Shown: positions 1-8,470 of the stretch, in pieces
Numbering within the stretch: position 1 is the first letter of the stretch
How the letters are laid out: each line of letters opens with the position of its first letter
Origin: an uncultured Algibacter sp.
Lineage (GTDB): Bacteria > Bacteroidota > Bacteroidia > Flavobacteriales > Flavobacteriaceae
Reading direction: 5' to 3'
Length of the DNA: 64,000 bases
NCBI RefSeq assembly: GCF_947495675.1
Contig: NZ_CANLZX010000010.1
Span: 62,001 to 126,000, forward strand
The notes under the pieces: model-generated
Seen by the model: only the letters and a program-made list of their open reading frames with translations
Database searches by the model: none
Told to the model about the DNA's origin: nothing
Position numbers and translations under genes: made by a program

Positions 1-681
1 GCTATTTTAATTGGTGGTCTTGTTCAAATTGTACCAACTATTGTAGTAAAATCAAATATACCAACCATAGCAAGTGTTAAACCATATTCGCCTTTAGAAT
101 TAGAAGGACGTGATATTTATATTCGCGAAGGTTGTGTGGGCTGCCACTCACAAATGATTCGTCCGTTTAGAAGTGAAGTAGAACGCTATGGTGAATACTC
201 TAAAGCCGGTGAATATGTTTACGATCACCCATTCCTTTGGGGTAGTAAACGAACTGGTCCAGATTTACATAGAATTGGAGGTAAATACTCTGACAACTGG
301 CACTTTAATCACATGTACGACCCACAAAGTACATCATCAGGCTCTATTATGCCTCGTTATCCATGGCTAATTACTGGTAGTAGTAGTAAATTAGATAAAT
401 CGATGACAGAGAAAAAAATGGAAGCTATGGTAACATTAGGAGTTCCATATACAGATGAAGAAATTGCAAATGCTCAACAAAGCATGCTTGAACAAGGTGC
501 TCAAATTGAACAAAACCTGCATGCAGATCCTGATTTCACTAAAACCTATGAAGCAGATAAAAAATATGCTTCTGATAATGGTGAAGACTTTATAGAAATG
601 AAAAACAGAGAAATAGTTGCACTTATTGCTTATTTACAAAGATTAGGAACTGATATTAAAGTAGAAACAGCTCAAAATTAA
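1..681 (+). CDS. ccoO: cbb3 cytochrome c oxidase, CcoO (or CcoNO fusion) C-terminal part
   Basis: The 5' end is cut off by the window edge; the frame is open from base 1, giving 226 residues. A hydrophobic stretch at the start is followed by a c-type haem site CVGCH at partial residues 45-49, directly after an [10 protein letters not shown] stretch typical of CcoO. CcoO passes electrons from soluble cytochrome c to the haem-copper subunit CcoN in the inner membrane. In Bacteroidota this part is often fused behind CcoN, which cannot be judged here because the upstream sequence is missing. It is followed after 21 bp by a CcoQ-like gene and ccoP, so it belongs to a cco operon for respiration at low oxygen. 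Confidence 0.93.
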   Translation, partial: AILIGGLVQIVPTIVVKSNIPTIASVKPYSPLELEGRDIYIREGCVGCHSQMIRPFRSEVERYGEYSKAGEYVYDHPFLWGSKRTGPDLHRIGGKYSDNWHFNHMYDPQSTSSGSIMPRYPWLITGSSSKLDKSMTEKKMEAMVTLGVPYTDEEIANAQQSMLEQGAQIEQNLHADPDFTKTYEADKKYASDNGEDFIEMKNREIVALIAYLQRLGTDIKVETAQN

Positions 682-702
682 CCAACTAAAATATTTAAAA
701 CC

Positions 703-888
703 ATGTTGAAATTTGTAAAAAACCATATGGAGAGTATTACAGGAATTGAAATTTATCCAATAATTTCTCTAATTATCTTCTTTACTTTTTTTGTACTATT
801 ATTTTGGTGGGTTATTACTGCTAAAAAAGACTATATAAATACTGTAAGCAACTTACCATTAGACAACCAAAACGACGATATATCATGA
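703..888 (+). CDS. ccoQ: CcoQ/FixQ-like cbb3 oxidase subunit
   Basis: A 61-residue protein with one membrane segment (about residues 17-40, rich in I, F, L, V and W) and a short polar tail. Size, topology and place between ccoO and ccoP match CcoQ, the small subunit that stabilises the cbb3 complex in other bacteria. Its stop overlaps the ccoP start by four bases (ATGA), which implies translational coupling. There is no diagnostic motif, so the call rests on context and topology. Confidence 0.85.
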   Translation: MLKFVKNHMESITGIEIYPIISLIIFFTFFVLLFWWVITAKKDYINTVSNLPLDNQNDDIS

Positions 889-1790
889 GAAAATTTCCAT
901 CCTGGATTCGGGTACCAGTAGTATTTTTTATAATTTTCGGAGCCGTTGAGTATTTTATTGACTCTGGTGAACAACCAGCTTTTATAGAATACCCTGCTGT
1001 TTTACTTTTTCTTCTTTTAGTATTATTAATACTTATAGCTATTGAAGCTATAGTTGGCGCTTTAGAAAATGTAATGCTTCATAAATTAGATGAAGAAGCT
1101 AAAGCTCGCTTTTTAGCTGAAAAAGAAAATGCATTTAAACTTACTTGGTTACAAGATACATATCAAAAACTGTTAGGTCAAAAACCTATTGAACAAGAAG
1201 GTGAAATTATTCTTGACCATAATTATGATGGTATAAAAGAATTAGACAATAATTTACCACCATGGTGGGTCTATTCTTTCTACATCTCTATTGTTTTTGC
1301 AGCTGTTTATTTATTAAGATTTCATGTTTTTGATGGTTATAGTCAAGCTGACGAATTAGAAACCGAATTAGCAGATGCAAGAATTGCAATAGAAGAATAC
1401 AAGAAAACAGCAAAAGACTTAGTAGACATTAATACTGTTACACTTTTAACTGATGCTGGAGATTTAACTGCTGGTAAAACCATTTTTCAAACCAACTGTG
1501 TTGCATGTCATATGGCAGATGGTGGTGGTGGTATTGGACCAAACTTAACAGACGAGCATTGGATATTAGGTGGTGGTATAAAAAATGTATTTAAAACAGT
1601 ATCTGAAGGTGGACGTTCTGGTAAAGGTATGATTGCTTGGAAAGCGCAACTAAAACCATCTGAAATGGCTCAAGTAGCTAGTTATGTTTTAAGTTTTCAA
1701 GGTACAACTCCTGCAAACCCTAAAGCTCCTGAAGGTGATATTTGGGTAGAAGAGAATAATGAAACAACGGATAATGTAGTGACTGATTAA
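885..1790 (+). CDS. ccoP: cbb3 cytochrome c oxidase subunit CcoP, single haem
   Basis: A 301-residue membrane-bound cytochrome c. Two membrane segments lie near residues 10-65. The CcoP signature region DGIKELDNNLPPWWVY sits near residues 113-130, before a third segment. One haem c site CVACH is at residues 205-209, followed by a GIGPNLTD stretch and a methionine-containing C-terminal fold. Classical proteobacterial CcoP carries two haem sites; only one is present here although the frame is intact and the length is normal for the shorter form. CcoP passes electrons to CcoO/CcoN. The start overlaps ccoQ by four bases. Confidence 0.93.
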   Translation: MRKFPSWIRVPVVFFIIFGAVEYFIDSGEQPAFIEYPAVLLFLLLVLLILIAIEAIVGALENVMLHKLDEEAKARFLAEKENAFKLTWLQDTYQKLLGQKPIEQEGEIILDHNYDGIKELDNNLPPWWVYSFYISIVFAAVYLLRFHVFDGYSQADELETELADARIAIEEYKKTAKDLVDINTVTLLTDAGDLTAGKTIFQTNCVACHMADGGGGIGPNLTDEHWILGGGIKNVFKTVSEGGRSGKGMIAWKAQLKPSEMAQVASYVLSFQGTTPANPKAPEGDIWVEENNETTDNVVTD

Positions 1791-1820
1791 TAGCAAATAA
1801 TAATAACTAAACTATCCATT

Positions 1821-1863
1821 CCTGCCAGTTTTTAACTAAATATATGTTACTGGCAGGATTTTA
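1821..1863 (+). terminator. Intrinsic terminator after ccoP
   Basis: A 9-bp perfect inverted repeat (CCTGCCAGT at 1821-1829, ACTGGCAGG at 1849-1857) is followed by ATTTT. It lies 30 bp after the ccoP stop and just before ccoG, so it probably ends or attenuates the structural cco transcript. Confidence 0.75.
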
Positions 1864-1875
1864 AAACAAAAAATC

Positions 1876-3300
1876 GTGGAAACCCCTGAAAACGAAGTAT
1901 TTAGAGACTCGATTGGTACGATTACTGAAGACGGTAAACGCGCTTGGGTTTTTCCCAAAAAACCTAATGGAAAATTTTATGAATATAGAAAATATGTAAG
2001 CTACTTTCTATTAGCCTTTTTAATTTTATCGCCTTTTATAAAAATAAACGGTAATCAGTTTTTAATGTTCAATGTTTTGGAACGCCGATTTAACATATTC
2101 GGGTTTCCTTTTTGGCCACAAGATTTTCATTTGTTTGTTATTTCTATGATAATTGGTGTCGTTTTTATCACACTATTTACAGTTGCTTTTGGTAGGATAT
2201 TTTGTGGTTGGATTTGTCCACAAACCATTTTTATGGAAATGGTTTTTAGAAGAATTGAATACTGGATTGAAGGAGACAGAAACAAACAGCGTAAATTAGC
2301 TAGACAAAAATGGGATGCTGAAAAAATTAGAAAAAAAGGACTTAAATTTATCATATTTGCTTTAATATCATTCATAATTGCAAATGTATTTTTAGCTTAT
2401 TTAATAAGTAGCGACAAACTTATTGAACACATTTCCGAAGGGCCATTAGAAAATATAAGTACATTAATTTCTTTATTAATTTTTACGGCCGTTTTTTATT
2501 TTGTGTTTGCGTGGTTTAGAGAGCAAGTTTGCATTATTGCTTGCCCTTATGGTAGACTTCAAGGTGCATTATTAGATAACAAATCAATAGTTGTTGCTTA
2601 TGATTATAAACGTGGTGAAGCCGAAAATGGTAGAAAAAAGTTTAGAAAAAATGAAGATCGCGAAGCTTTAGGTTTTGGAGATTGTATTGATTGTTTACAA
2701 TGTGTTCATGTATGCCCAACAGGAATTGATATTAGGAATGGTACACAATTAGAATGTGTTAACTGTACAGCTTGTATTGATGAATGCGACCATATAATGG
2801 AGAGTATTAATTTGCCAAAAGGGTTAATTAGATATGCTAGTGAAGAAAACATAGAAAACAATACGCCTTTTAAATTAACACCCAGAATTAAGGGATATAT
2901 AGCTGTACTAGCCATATTAACAGGGTTGTTAATTGGTATGTTATTTTTAAGAAATGATGTTGAAGCAAATGTTCTTAGACTACCAGGACAACTGTATGAA
3001 CATAAAGAAAACAATATAATAAGTAATGTTTTTACTTATAAGTTGGTAAACAAAACGTCTGAAAATATTGAGGATGTTAGTTTTAAATTAATGTCGCATA
3101 AAGGTGAATTAAAATTGGTATCAACAAGTGATGATTTTATTGTTCCAAGTCAAGGAATTGCTGAAGGTACTTTGTTTATCGAGATTAATAATTCTGCATT
3201 GACAGGAGATAGAAATAAAATTAAAATTGGTGTTTATAAAGGTGATAAACTTATTGAAACTACAACGGCAAATTTTTTAGGACCTAGAAGTTTTAAATAA
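1876..3300 (+). CDS. ccoG: cytochrome c oxidase accessory protein CcoG (RdxA/FixG)
   Basis: A 474-residue polyferredoxin membrane protein linked in other bacteria to copper handling during cbb3 assembly. Visible landmarks are several membrane segments, CGWICP near residue 110, CIIACP near 219, and two ferredoxin-type cysteine clusters (CIDCLQCVHVCP near 270, CVNCTACIDECD near 294). A last membrane segment near 340-360 leads to a beta-rich FixG C-terminal domain. The start is taken as GTG at 1876, which gives the N-terminus expected for the family; no ATG lies nearby in frame. It follows the ccoP terminator by 12 bp and precedes ccoH. Confidence 0.95.
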   Translation: METPENEVFRDSIGTITEDGKRAWVFPKKPNGKFYEYRKYVSYFLLAFLILSPFIKINGNQFLMFNVLERRFNIFGFPFWPQDFHLFVISMIIGVVFITLFTVAFGRIFCGWICPQTIFMEMVFRRIEYWIEGDRNKQRKLARQKWDAEKIRKKGLKFIIFALISFIIANVFLAYLISSDKLIEHISEGPLENISTLISLLIFTAVFYFVFAWFREQVCIIACPYGRLQGALLDNKSIVVAYDYKRGEAENGRKKFRKNEDREALGFGDCIDCLQCVHVCPTGIDIRNGTQLECVNCTACIDECDHIMESINLPKGLIRYASEENIENNTPFKLTPRIKGYIAVLAILTGLLIGMLFLRNDVEANVLRLPGQLYEHKENNIISNVFTYKLVNKTSENIEDVSFKLMSHKGELKLVSTSDDFIVPSQGIAEGTLFIEINNSALTGDRNKIKIGVYKGDKLIETTTANFLGPRSFK

Positions 3301-3378
3301 GATATAAGTATAAAAAACAGTTTTGGTAATTAAAAAATGTATTAGAATTTAAACAGTACGTATAAGTTCACAAACAAA

Positions 3379-3410
3379 GTAGTAAGAGACCAGCCCAAAA
3401 GGGTAATGCT
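3379..3410 (+). repeat. Degenerate 3' end of S-type structured repeat
   Basis: The stretch contains AGTAGTAAGAGACCAGCCC and then AAAAGGGTAATGCT. This resembles the 3' half of the complete S elements at 34430-34498, 38021-38104 and 63315-63397 (GAGTAGTAA, then AGCCCGACCC, a short loop and GGGTAACGCC). The 5' half is not recognisable, so it is called a remnant between ccoG and ccoH. Confidence 0.5.
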
Positions 3411-3424
3411 AAATAAAAGAAATT

Positions 3425-3871
3425 ATGAAATTTAATTGGGGAACAGGAATTGTATTAGCGTTTATAGGGTTTATTTCATTTATCATGTACTTTATTATTA
3501 CTATGAATGTAAATGATAAATATGATCATGATTTAGTAAGTGATGATTATTATGCAGACGAGTTACAATACCAAAACGATATAAATAAACTAGAGAATAC
3601 TAAAGATTTAAGCACTAACATTAGTTACGAAAAAACAACTAATGGGTTAATAATAAAATTCCCAAAAGGATTAGATTACAAAAATATTAAAGGAAAATTG
3701 TTCCTATATAGACCATCTAACAAACAACTAGACTTTGAGACTGCTATTTCATTGTCTAATCTTAATTTGCTCATACCTGACAAACGTTTGGTAGATGGTC
3801 GTTGGAACATAAAAATAGATTGGCAATATAATGGAAAAAATTATTTATTTAAAGAATCTATAAATTATTAA
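3425..3871 (+). CDS. ccoH: FixH/CcoH family protein
   Basis: A 148-residue protein with one N-terminal membrane segment (about residues 8-28) and a beta-rich domain outside the membrane, the FixH layout. CcoH is a small assembly and stability factor of cbb3 oxidase. The short WGTGI stretch after the start and the YYADELQYQ stretch after the membrane helix resemble flavobacterial FixH. It lies between ccoG and a UreH-like membrane protein that starts two bases after its stop, which supports a co-transcribed assembly unit. Confidence 0.88.
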   Translation: MKFNWGTGIVLAFIGFISFIMYFIITMNVNDKYDHDLVSDDYYADELQYQNDINKLENTKDLSTNISYEKTTNGLIIKFPKGLDYKNIKGKLFLYRPSNKQLDFETAISLSNLNLLIPDKRLVDGRWNIKIDWQYNGKNYLFKESINY

Positions 3872-3872
3872 C

Positions 3873-4574
3873 ATGCTATTTTCGGCATTTATACTTGGGC
3901 TATTAGGAAGTTTCCATTGTGTTGGCATGTGTGGGCCTATTGCTTTTATGTTGCCTGTAGACCGAACTAATAAGGTTAAAAAAATATCACAAATCACTAT
4001 ATATCATATAGGTAGACTTTTAGCCTATAGTTTAATTGGGTTAATTTTTGGACTTATTGGCAAGAGTCTCTTTATCTTTGGCTACCAGCAACAACTATCT
4101 ATAATTATTGGTGTTTTAATGATTTTAGTAGTTGTTATTCCTCAAAAAACATTTAATAAGTATAATTTCTCTAAACCTATATATAAAATTATTTCTAAAG
4201 TTAAATCGTCATTAGGATCTGCTTTAAAGAAAAAAACCATGGATACATTTTTAACCATAGGTTTTTTAAACGGTTTCCTTCCTTGTGGATTAGTATATAT
4301 GGCTTTATTTGCCGCATTAGCTAGTGGTAATGCGGCAAGCGGAAGTTTATATATGGCTGTTTTTGGTTTAGGCACTATACCTTTAATGACAACTGCAATT
4401 TATTTAAGTCACTTCTTAAAAGGAACCATAAAACAGCAAATTCAAAAAGCTATTCCTGTTTTTGTCGTTATTATTGGCTTGTTATTTATTTTAAGAGGGT
4501 TGGGGCTAGGTATCCCTTACATCTCTCCAACTCCAATTAACGATTTAGTTACTAATGGCATAGACTGCCACTAA
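3873..4574 (+). CDS. Sulfite exporter TauE/SafE (UreH-like) membrane protein of the cco cluster
   Basis: A 233-residue protein with about six membrane helices. The first loop has the motif HCVGMCGP (residues 16-23), the hallmark of the UreH/DsbD_2-like branch of this superfamily, and a related NGFLPCG motif starts the second half, consistent with an internal repeat. Proteins of this branch found beside cco genes are suspected to move metal (copper) or thiols for oxidase assembly; that role is inferred from context. It starts two bases after ccoH. No terminator was found after it. Confidence 0.82.
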   Translation: MLFSAFILGLLGSFHCVGMCGPIAFMLPVDRTNKVKKISQITIYHIGRLLAYSLIGLIFGLIGKSLFIFGYQQQLSIIIGVLMILVVVIPQKTFNKYNFSKPIYKIISKVKSSLGSALKKKTMDTFLTIGFLNGFLPCGLVYMALFAALASGNAASGSLYMAVFGLGTIPLMTTAIYLSHFLKGTIKQQIQKAIPVFVVIIGLLFILRGLGLGIPYISPTPINDLVTNGIDCH

Positions 4575-4722
4575 TTAAGATATATTAGTTGTTTACTTTC
4601 TTTGGTTTTCAACAAGCAAACAATTCACAAATAATTGTTTTACAGAATATTAACAAAAAATAATTTTGTTCATAAGATTTTATTATGATTACTATTAGCA
4701 AAATCAATAGCTTTATTTTCTA

Positions 4723-4748
4723 TTGTAATAGTATTACTATTATATTTG
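4723..4748 (+). promoter_or_regulatory. Promoter of the tetR-export operon with an embedded TetR operator
   Basis: A TTG at 4723-4725 and a TATATTTG element at 4741-4748 are spaced like a Bacteroidota -33/-7 promoter (TAnnTTTG), 18 bp before the tetR ATG. Between and overlapping them is a perfect odd palindrome, TAATAGTA-T-TACTATTA (4726-4742). A further half-site TACTATTA lies at 4690-4697. The position implies that the regulator represses its own operon; this is inference from the layout. Confidence 0.7.
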
Positions 4749-4766
4749 CGAATAAATTAATTAATT

Positions 4767-5438
4767 ATGGATTCATTACTTTCAAACTTAAAAATTTCTG
4801 TACCTGAAAAAATCTATGTAAAAGATCCAGAATCTTCAGATTTAGGTAAACGCATTATAGAACACAGCATACTTCTTATAAATGATATAGGTTTTGATAG
4901 TTTTACTTTTAAAAAACTTGGTAACATTATTGGTTCAAACGAAAGTTCTATCTATCGTTATTTTGAAAGTAAGCATAAATTATTACTTTATTTGTCATCG
5001 TGGTATTGGGCATGGATTGAGTATCAATTAGTGTTTGAAACTCATAGCCTAAAAGCTGGTAATAAAATTGAAAAAGCTATTGAAATTGTAACCAGATCCA
5101 TAAAAGAAGATTCAAAATTCTCACACATTAACGAAGTTGTTTTAAACAAAATTATGGTTAATGAAAATTCAAAATCATTTCTTACTAAAGAAGTAGACAA
5201 AGAAAACAAAGATGGCTATTTTATAATTTATAAGCGCATTGTTCATCGTTTAAGAGATATGATTATTGCAATAAAACCAAATTATGAATACCCTTCAAGT
5301 TTAGCGAGCACCATTTTAGAAGGTAGTTTACACCAACACTTTTTAAAAGACCATTTTATTTCAATAACAGATTGCAATAATGGACTTACCCCTACCGATT
5401 TTATGAAAAACCTTGTACTAAACACATTGAAATCTTAA
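4767..5438 (+). CDS. TetR/AcrR family transcriptional regulator
   Basis: A 223-residue protein with the N-terminal TetR helix-turn-helix at about residues 35-72 (GFDSFTFKKLGNIIG, then SSIYRYFESKHKLLLYL). The helical C-terminal part is the ligand and dimer domain. It is the first gene of an operon with an ABC exporter subunit, a membrane fusion protein and a TolC-like protein; the next gene starts two bases after its stop. A perfect 8+1+8 palindrome in its promoter is the likely operator. The ligand is unknown. Confidence 0.92.
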   Translation: MDSLLSNLKISVPEKIYVKDPESSDLGKRIIEHSILLINDIGFDSFTFKKLGNIIGSNESSIYRYFESKHKLLLYLSSWYWAWIEYQLVFETHSLKAGNKIEKAIEIVTRSIKEDSKFSHINEVVLNKIMVNENSKSFLTKEVDKENKDGYFIIYKRIVHRLRDMIIAIKPNYEYPSSLASTILEGSLHQHFLKDHFISITDCNNGLTPTDFMKNLVLNTLKS

Positions 5439-5440
5439 CT

Positions 5441-7108
5441 ATGGAAAACAAACAAATGACCCCTTGGCAGCGTTTAATAGGTTTACTTCAACTTGAAAAA
5501 AGAGATATTTTACAAATTTTTTATTATGCCATCTTTGCTGGTGTAGTTGCCTTATCATTACCATTAGGAATTCAAGCTATTATTAACTTAATACAAGGTG
5601 CTCAAATATCAACCTCTTGGATAATTTTAGTAATTATTGTAACAATTGGAGTTGCATTTTCTGGTGCTTTACAATTAATGCAATTAAGAATTATTGAAAC
5701 TATTCAACAACGTATTTTTACTAGGGCATCTTTTGAGTTTGCCTATCGTTTTCCTAAAATAAAAATGTCTGAATTGCGTGATTATTACCCACCAGAACTA
5801 GCAAATAGATTTTTTGACACATTAACAATTCAAAAGAGTTTATCAAAAATCTTGATTGATGTGCCAACAGCTGTACTACAAATTTTATTTGCTTTAATTC
5901 TACTATCATTTTACCATCCATTCTTTATAATTTTTGGATTGCTCCTATTAGTTTTAATATTTGTTGTATTCAAATTTACAGCCATAAAAGGGCTCGAAAC
6001 TAGTTTAAAAGAATCTAAAAACAAGTATAAAGTAGCACATTGGATTCAAGAAATTGCAAGGTCTGTAATAAGTTTTAAATTATCAGGAAGTACAAGCTTA
6101 GGCATAAATAAAAATGATGATTTGGTTAGCGATTATTTAAAAGCTAGAGAAAGTCACTTTAAAATATTAATGCTTCAGTTTATTCAAATGATAAGTTTTA
6201 AAGTTATTGTAACTGCAAGTTTATTATTAATTGGTGGTGCATTAGTTTTAAACCAAGAAATGAATATTGGTCAGTTTGTAGCTGCAGAAATTATTATACT
6301 ATTAGTAATTGCATCAGTTGAAAAACTCATTTTAGGATTAGAATCATTTTACGACACCTTAACATCTTTAGAAAAAATCGGGCAAATAGTTGATAAAGAT
6401 TTAGAAAGTCAATCCGGCGAAACACCACAATTCACTAAAGGAATTCAAATTGAATTAGAAAATGTAGCTTATGAGGTTGATAATAGAGATAAGCATATTT
6501 TAAAAGACATATCATTAAAAATAAACTCTAAAAGTAGAATCCTAATTAAAGGAGAAAGTGGTTCTGGAAAATCTACTTTATTAAGATTAATTGCTGGTGT
6601 TATTGAAGCTACTGGTGGCCATGTTTATGTAAACGATATGTCTATTAACAGCATACACTTAAACTTTTATAGGTCGCAATTAGGTTTATCACTATCAGAT
6701 GAAAATCCTTTTGAAGGTTCTATTAGAGAAAATTTAACCTTTTCTAACACTAATATAACCGACGAAAAAATATATGAAATACTTGATATAGTTGGACTTA
6801 AATCATTTATCAAAGAACAGCCTGAAGGTTTAAATACAGTTCTTTATCCTGATGGTAGGCAAATGTCTTACTCATTGTCTAAAAAAATTGTTTTAGCTCG
6901 TGCAATATTAAAAAATCCAAAAGTACTTATTCTTGAAGATGCATTAGATAGATTTAATAGATCTGAAACTAAAGCTATTGTTGATTATTTATCTCACCCA
7001 GAAAGGCCATGGGCACTTATTGTAGTTAGCTTTAGTACTGTTTGGACAGATAAATGTAACGAAATTATCACCTTAGAAAAAGGTAGAATCAAATCTAAAA
7101 CCTCTTAA
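5441..7108 (+). CDS. ABC exporter (fused membrane and ATP-binding domains), degenerate ATP-binding domain
   Basis: 555 residues: an ABC exporter membrane domain with about six helices (residues 20-320), then a nucleotide-binding domain (about 335-555). Walker A is intact (GESGSGKST, near 370). Other motifs are altered: the Q-loop position reads LGLSLSDEN without the glutamine, the LSGGQ signature is YSLSKK (near 475), Walker B reads LILED where LILDE is expected (near 497), and the H-loop histidine is replaced in VVSFSTVW (near 530). The fusion protein and TolC-like genes follow directly, so it is the inner-membrane part of a type I export system. No substrate gene is nearby. No frameshift is present, so the drift looks tolerated. 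Confidence 0.9.
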   Translation: MENKQMTPWQRLIGLLQLEKRDILQIFYYAIFAGVVALSLPLGIQAIINLIQGAQISTSWIILVIIVTIGVAFSGALQLMQLRIIETIQQRIFTRASFEFAYRFPKIKMSELRDYYPPELANRFFDTLTIQKSLSKILIDVPTAVLQILFALILLSFYHPFFIIFGLLLLVLIFVVFKFTAIKGLETSLKESKNKYKVAHWIQEIARSVISFKLSGSTSLGINKNDDLVSDYLKARESHFKILMLQFIQMISFKVIVTASLLLIGGALVLNQEMNIGQFVAAEIIILLVIASVEKLILGLESFYDTLTSLEKIGQIVDKDLESQSGETPQFTKGIQIELENVAYEVDNRDKHILKDISLKINSKSRILIKGESGSGKSTLLRLIAGVIEATGGHVYVNDMSINSIHLNFYRSQLGLSLSDENPFEGSIRENLTFSNTNITDEKIYEILDIVGLKSFIKEQPEGLNTVLYPDGRQMSYSLSKKIVLARAILKNPKVLILEDALDRFNRSETKAIVDYLSHPERPWALIVVSFSTVWTDKCNEIITLEKGRIKSKTS

Positions 7109-7111
7109 GTT

Positions 7112-8470
7112 ATGCTCAATATATCAAACAACCAATTGAATAAAAAAATAGACATAGCCGAATTTAAGTCTGGAAAAAAAATCATGAATGTTAAGTATTA
7201 TAAATACTTTAATAGATTTTTACTTACTGCAGCCATAATAGGTTTTATCGTTTTGTTTTTACCATGGACTCAGAATATTACGGGTCAAGGCATTGTTACT
7301 ACTTTAAAGCCAAATCAACGACCGCAACATATCCAGTCTCAAATTCCAGGCCGTATTGAAGAGTGGTATGTACAAGAAGGTGATGAAGTAAAAGCAGGTG
7401 ATACTATTTTAAGAATATCTGAAGTTAAAAGTGATTATTTCGATGACAAATTAGTTGAAAGAACTAATGATCAAATTAAAGCAAAGTCGTCATCAGTAAT
7501 AGCTTACAAGGATAAGGTTGAAGCTTTAAACCGTCAAATTTCTGCTTTAAAAAGTGAGCAAAATTTAAAGATGGAGCAAACTAGAAACAAATTATTACAA
7601 TCTAAATTAAAAGTAAAAAGTGATAGTATTGATTTAGAGGCTGCTAAAACAAATTTAAAAATCGCAGAAACTCAATATAATCGTATTGAAACTTTAGAAA
7701 AAGAGGGATTAAAAGCCGTTAAAGATGTAGAAGAAAAACGTTTAAAACTGCAAGAAACACAAGCCAAACTTATATCTCAAGAAAATAAATATCTAGCCAG
7801 TAAAAATGAAGTAATTAATGCTAAATTAGAATTATCTAGAACAATTGCGGCTTTTGCTGATAAAATTTCGAAATCGCAAAGCGATATGTATACTGCACAA
7901 TCTAGCGGTTACGACACGCAAGCACAAGTAACAAAACTAGAAAATTCATATAGTAATTATAAAAAACGTAATAGTTTATTATATGTTACTGCACCACAAA
8001 ACGGTTTTATAAATAAAGTATTAACCGGAGGGATTGGTGTAACATTTAAAGAAGGCGCAGAATTGGTAGGCATTATGCCTTCAAAATACGATCTAGCCGT
8101 TGAAACCTATGTTAGACCTATAGATTTACCCTTACTTCATGTTGGCGAAAAAGTTCGTGTACAGTTTGATGGTTGGCCAGCTATAGTTTTTAGTGGATGG
8201 CCTAATGTTTCTTATGGTACTTATGGTGCAAAGGTTGTAGCTATTGAACGTTTTATAAGTGATAATGGCAAATACAGAGTCTTATTAGCGCCTGATGACT
8301 CAGACCATACCTGGCCAGAAGCTATTAGAGTTGGTTCTGGAGCAAAAACTATAGCCCTATTAGAAGATGTTCCAATATGGTTTGAATTATGGCGCCAAAT
8401 AAATAGTTTCCCTCCAAATTATTATCAACCTGAAGATGGTAAATCTTCATCAATAAAAGACAAAAAATGA
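7112..8470 (+). CDS. HlyD family membrane fusion protein
   Basis: A 452-residue periplasmic adaptor. A single membrane anchor lies at about residues 33-52. Next is a biotinyl-lipoyl-like half (GRIEEWYVQEGDEVKAGDTI, near 76-95), a long coiled coil of about 130 residues rich in K, E and Q, the second lipoyl half (YVTAPQNGFINKV), and a C-terminal beta-barrel part. Such proteins bridge the ABC subunit and the outer-membrane channel. The gene starts three bases after the ABC gene and overlaps the TolC-like gene by four bases. Confidence 0.93.
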   Translation: MLNISNNQLNKKIDIAEFKSGKKIMNVKYYKYFNRFLLTAAIIGFIVLFLPWTQNITGQGIVTTLKPNQRPQHIQSQIPGRIEEWYVQEGDEVKAGDTILRISEVKSDYFDDKLVERTNDQIKAKSSSVIAYKDKVEALNRQISALKSEQNLKMEQTRNKLLQSKLKVKSDSIDLEAAKTNLKIAETQYNRIETLEKEGLKAVKDVEEKRLKLQETQAKLISQENKYLASKNEVINAKLELSRTIAAFADKISKSQSDMYTAQSSGYDTQAQVTKLENSYSNYKKRNSLLYVTAPQNGFINKVLTGGIGVTFKEGAELVGIMPSKYDLAVETYVRPIDLPLLHVGEKVRVQFDGWPAIVFSGWPNVSYGTYGAKVVAIERFISDNGKYRVLLAPDDSDHTWPEAIRVGSGAKTIALLEDVPIWFELWRQINSFPPNYYQPEDGKSSSIKDKK

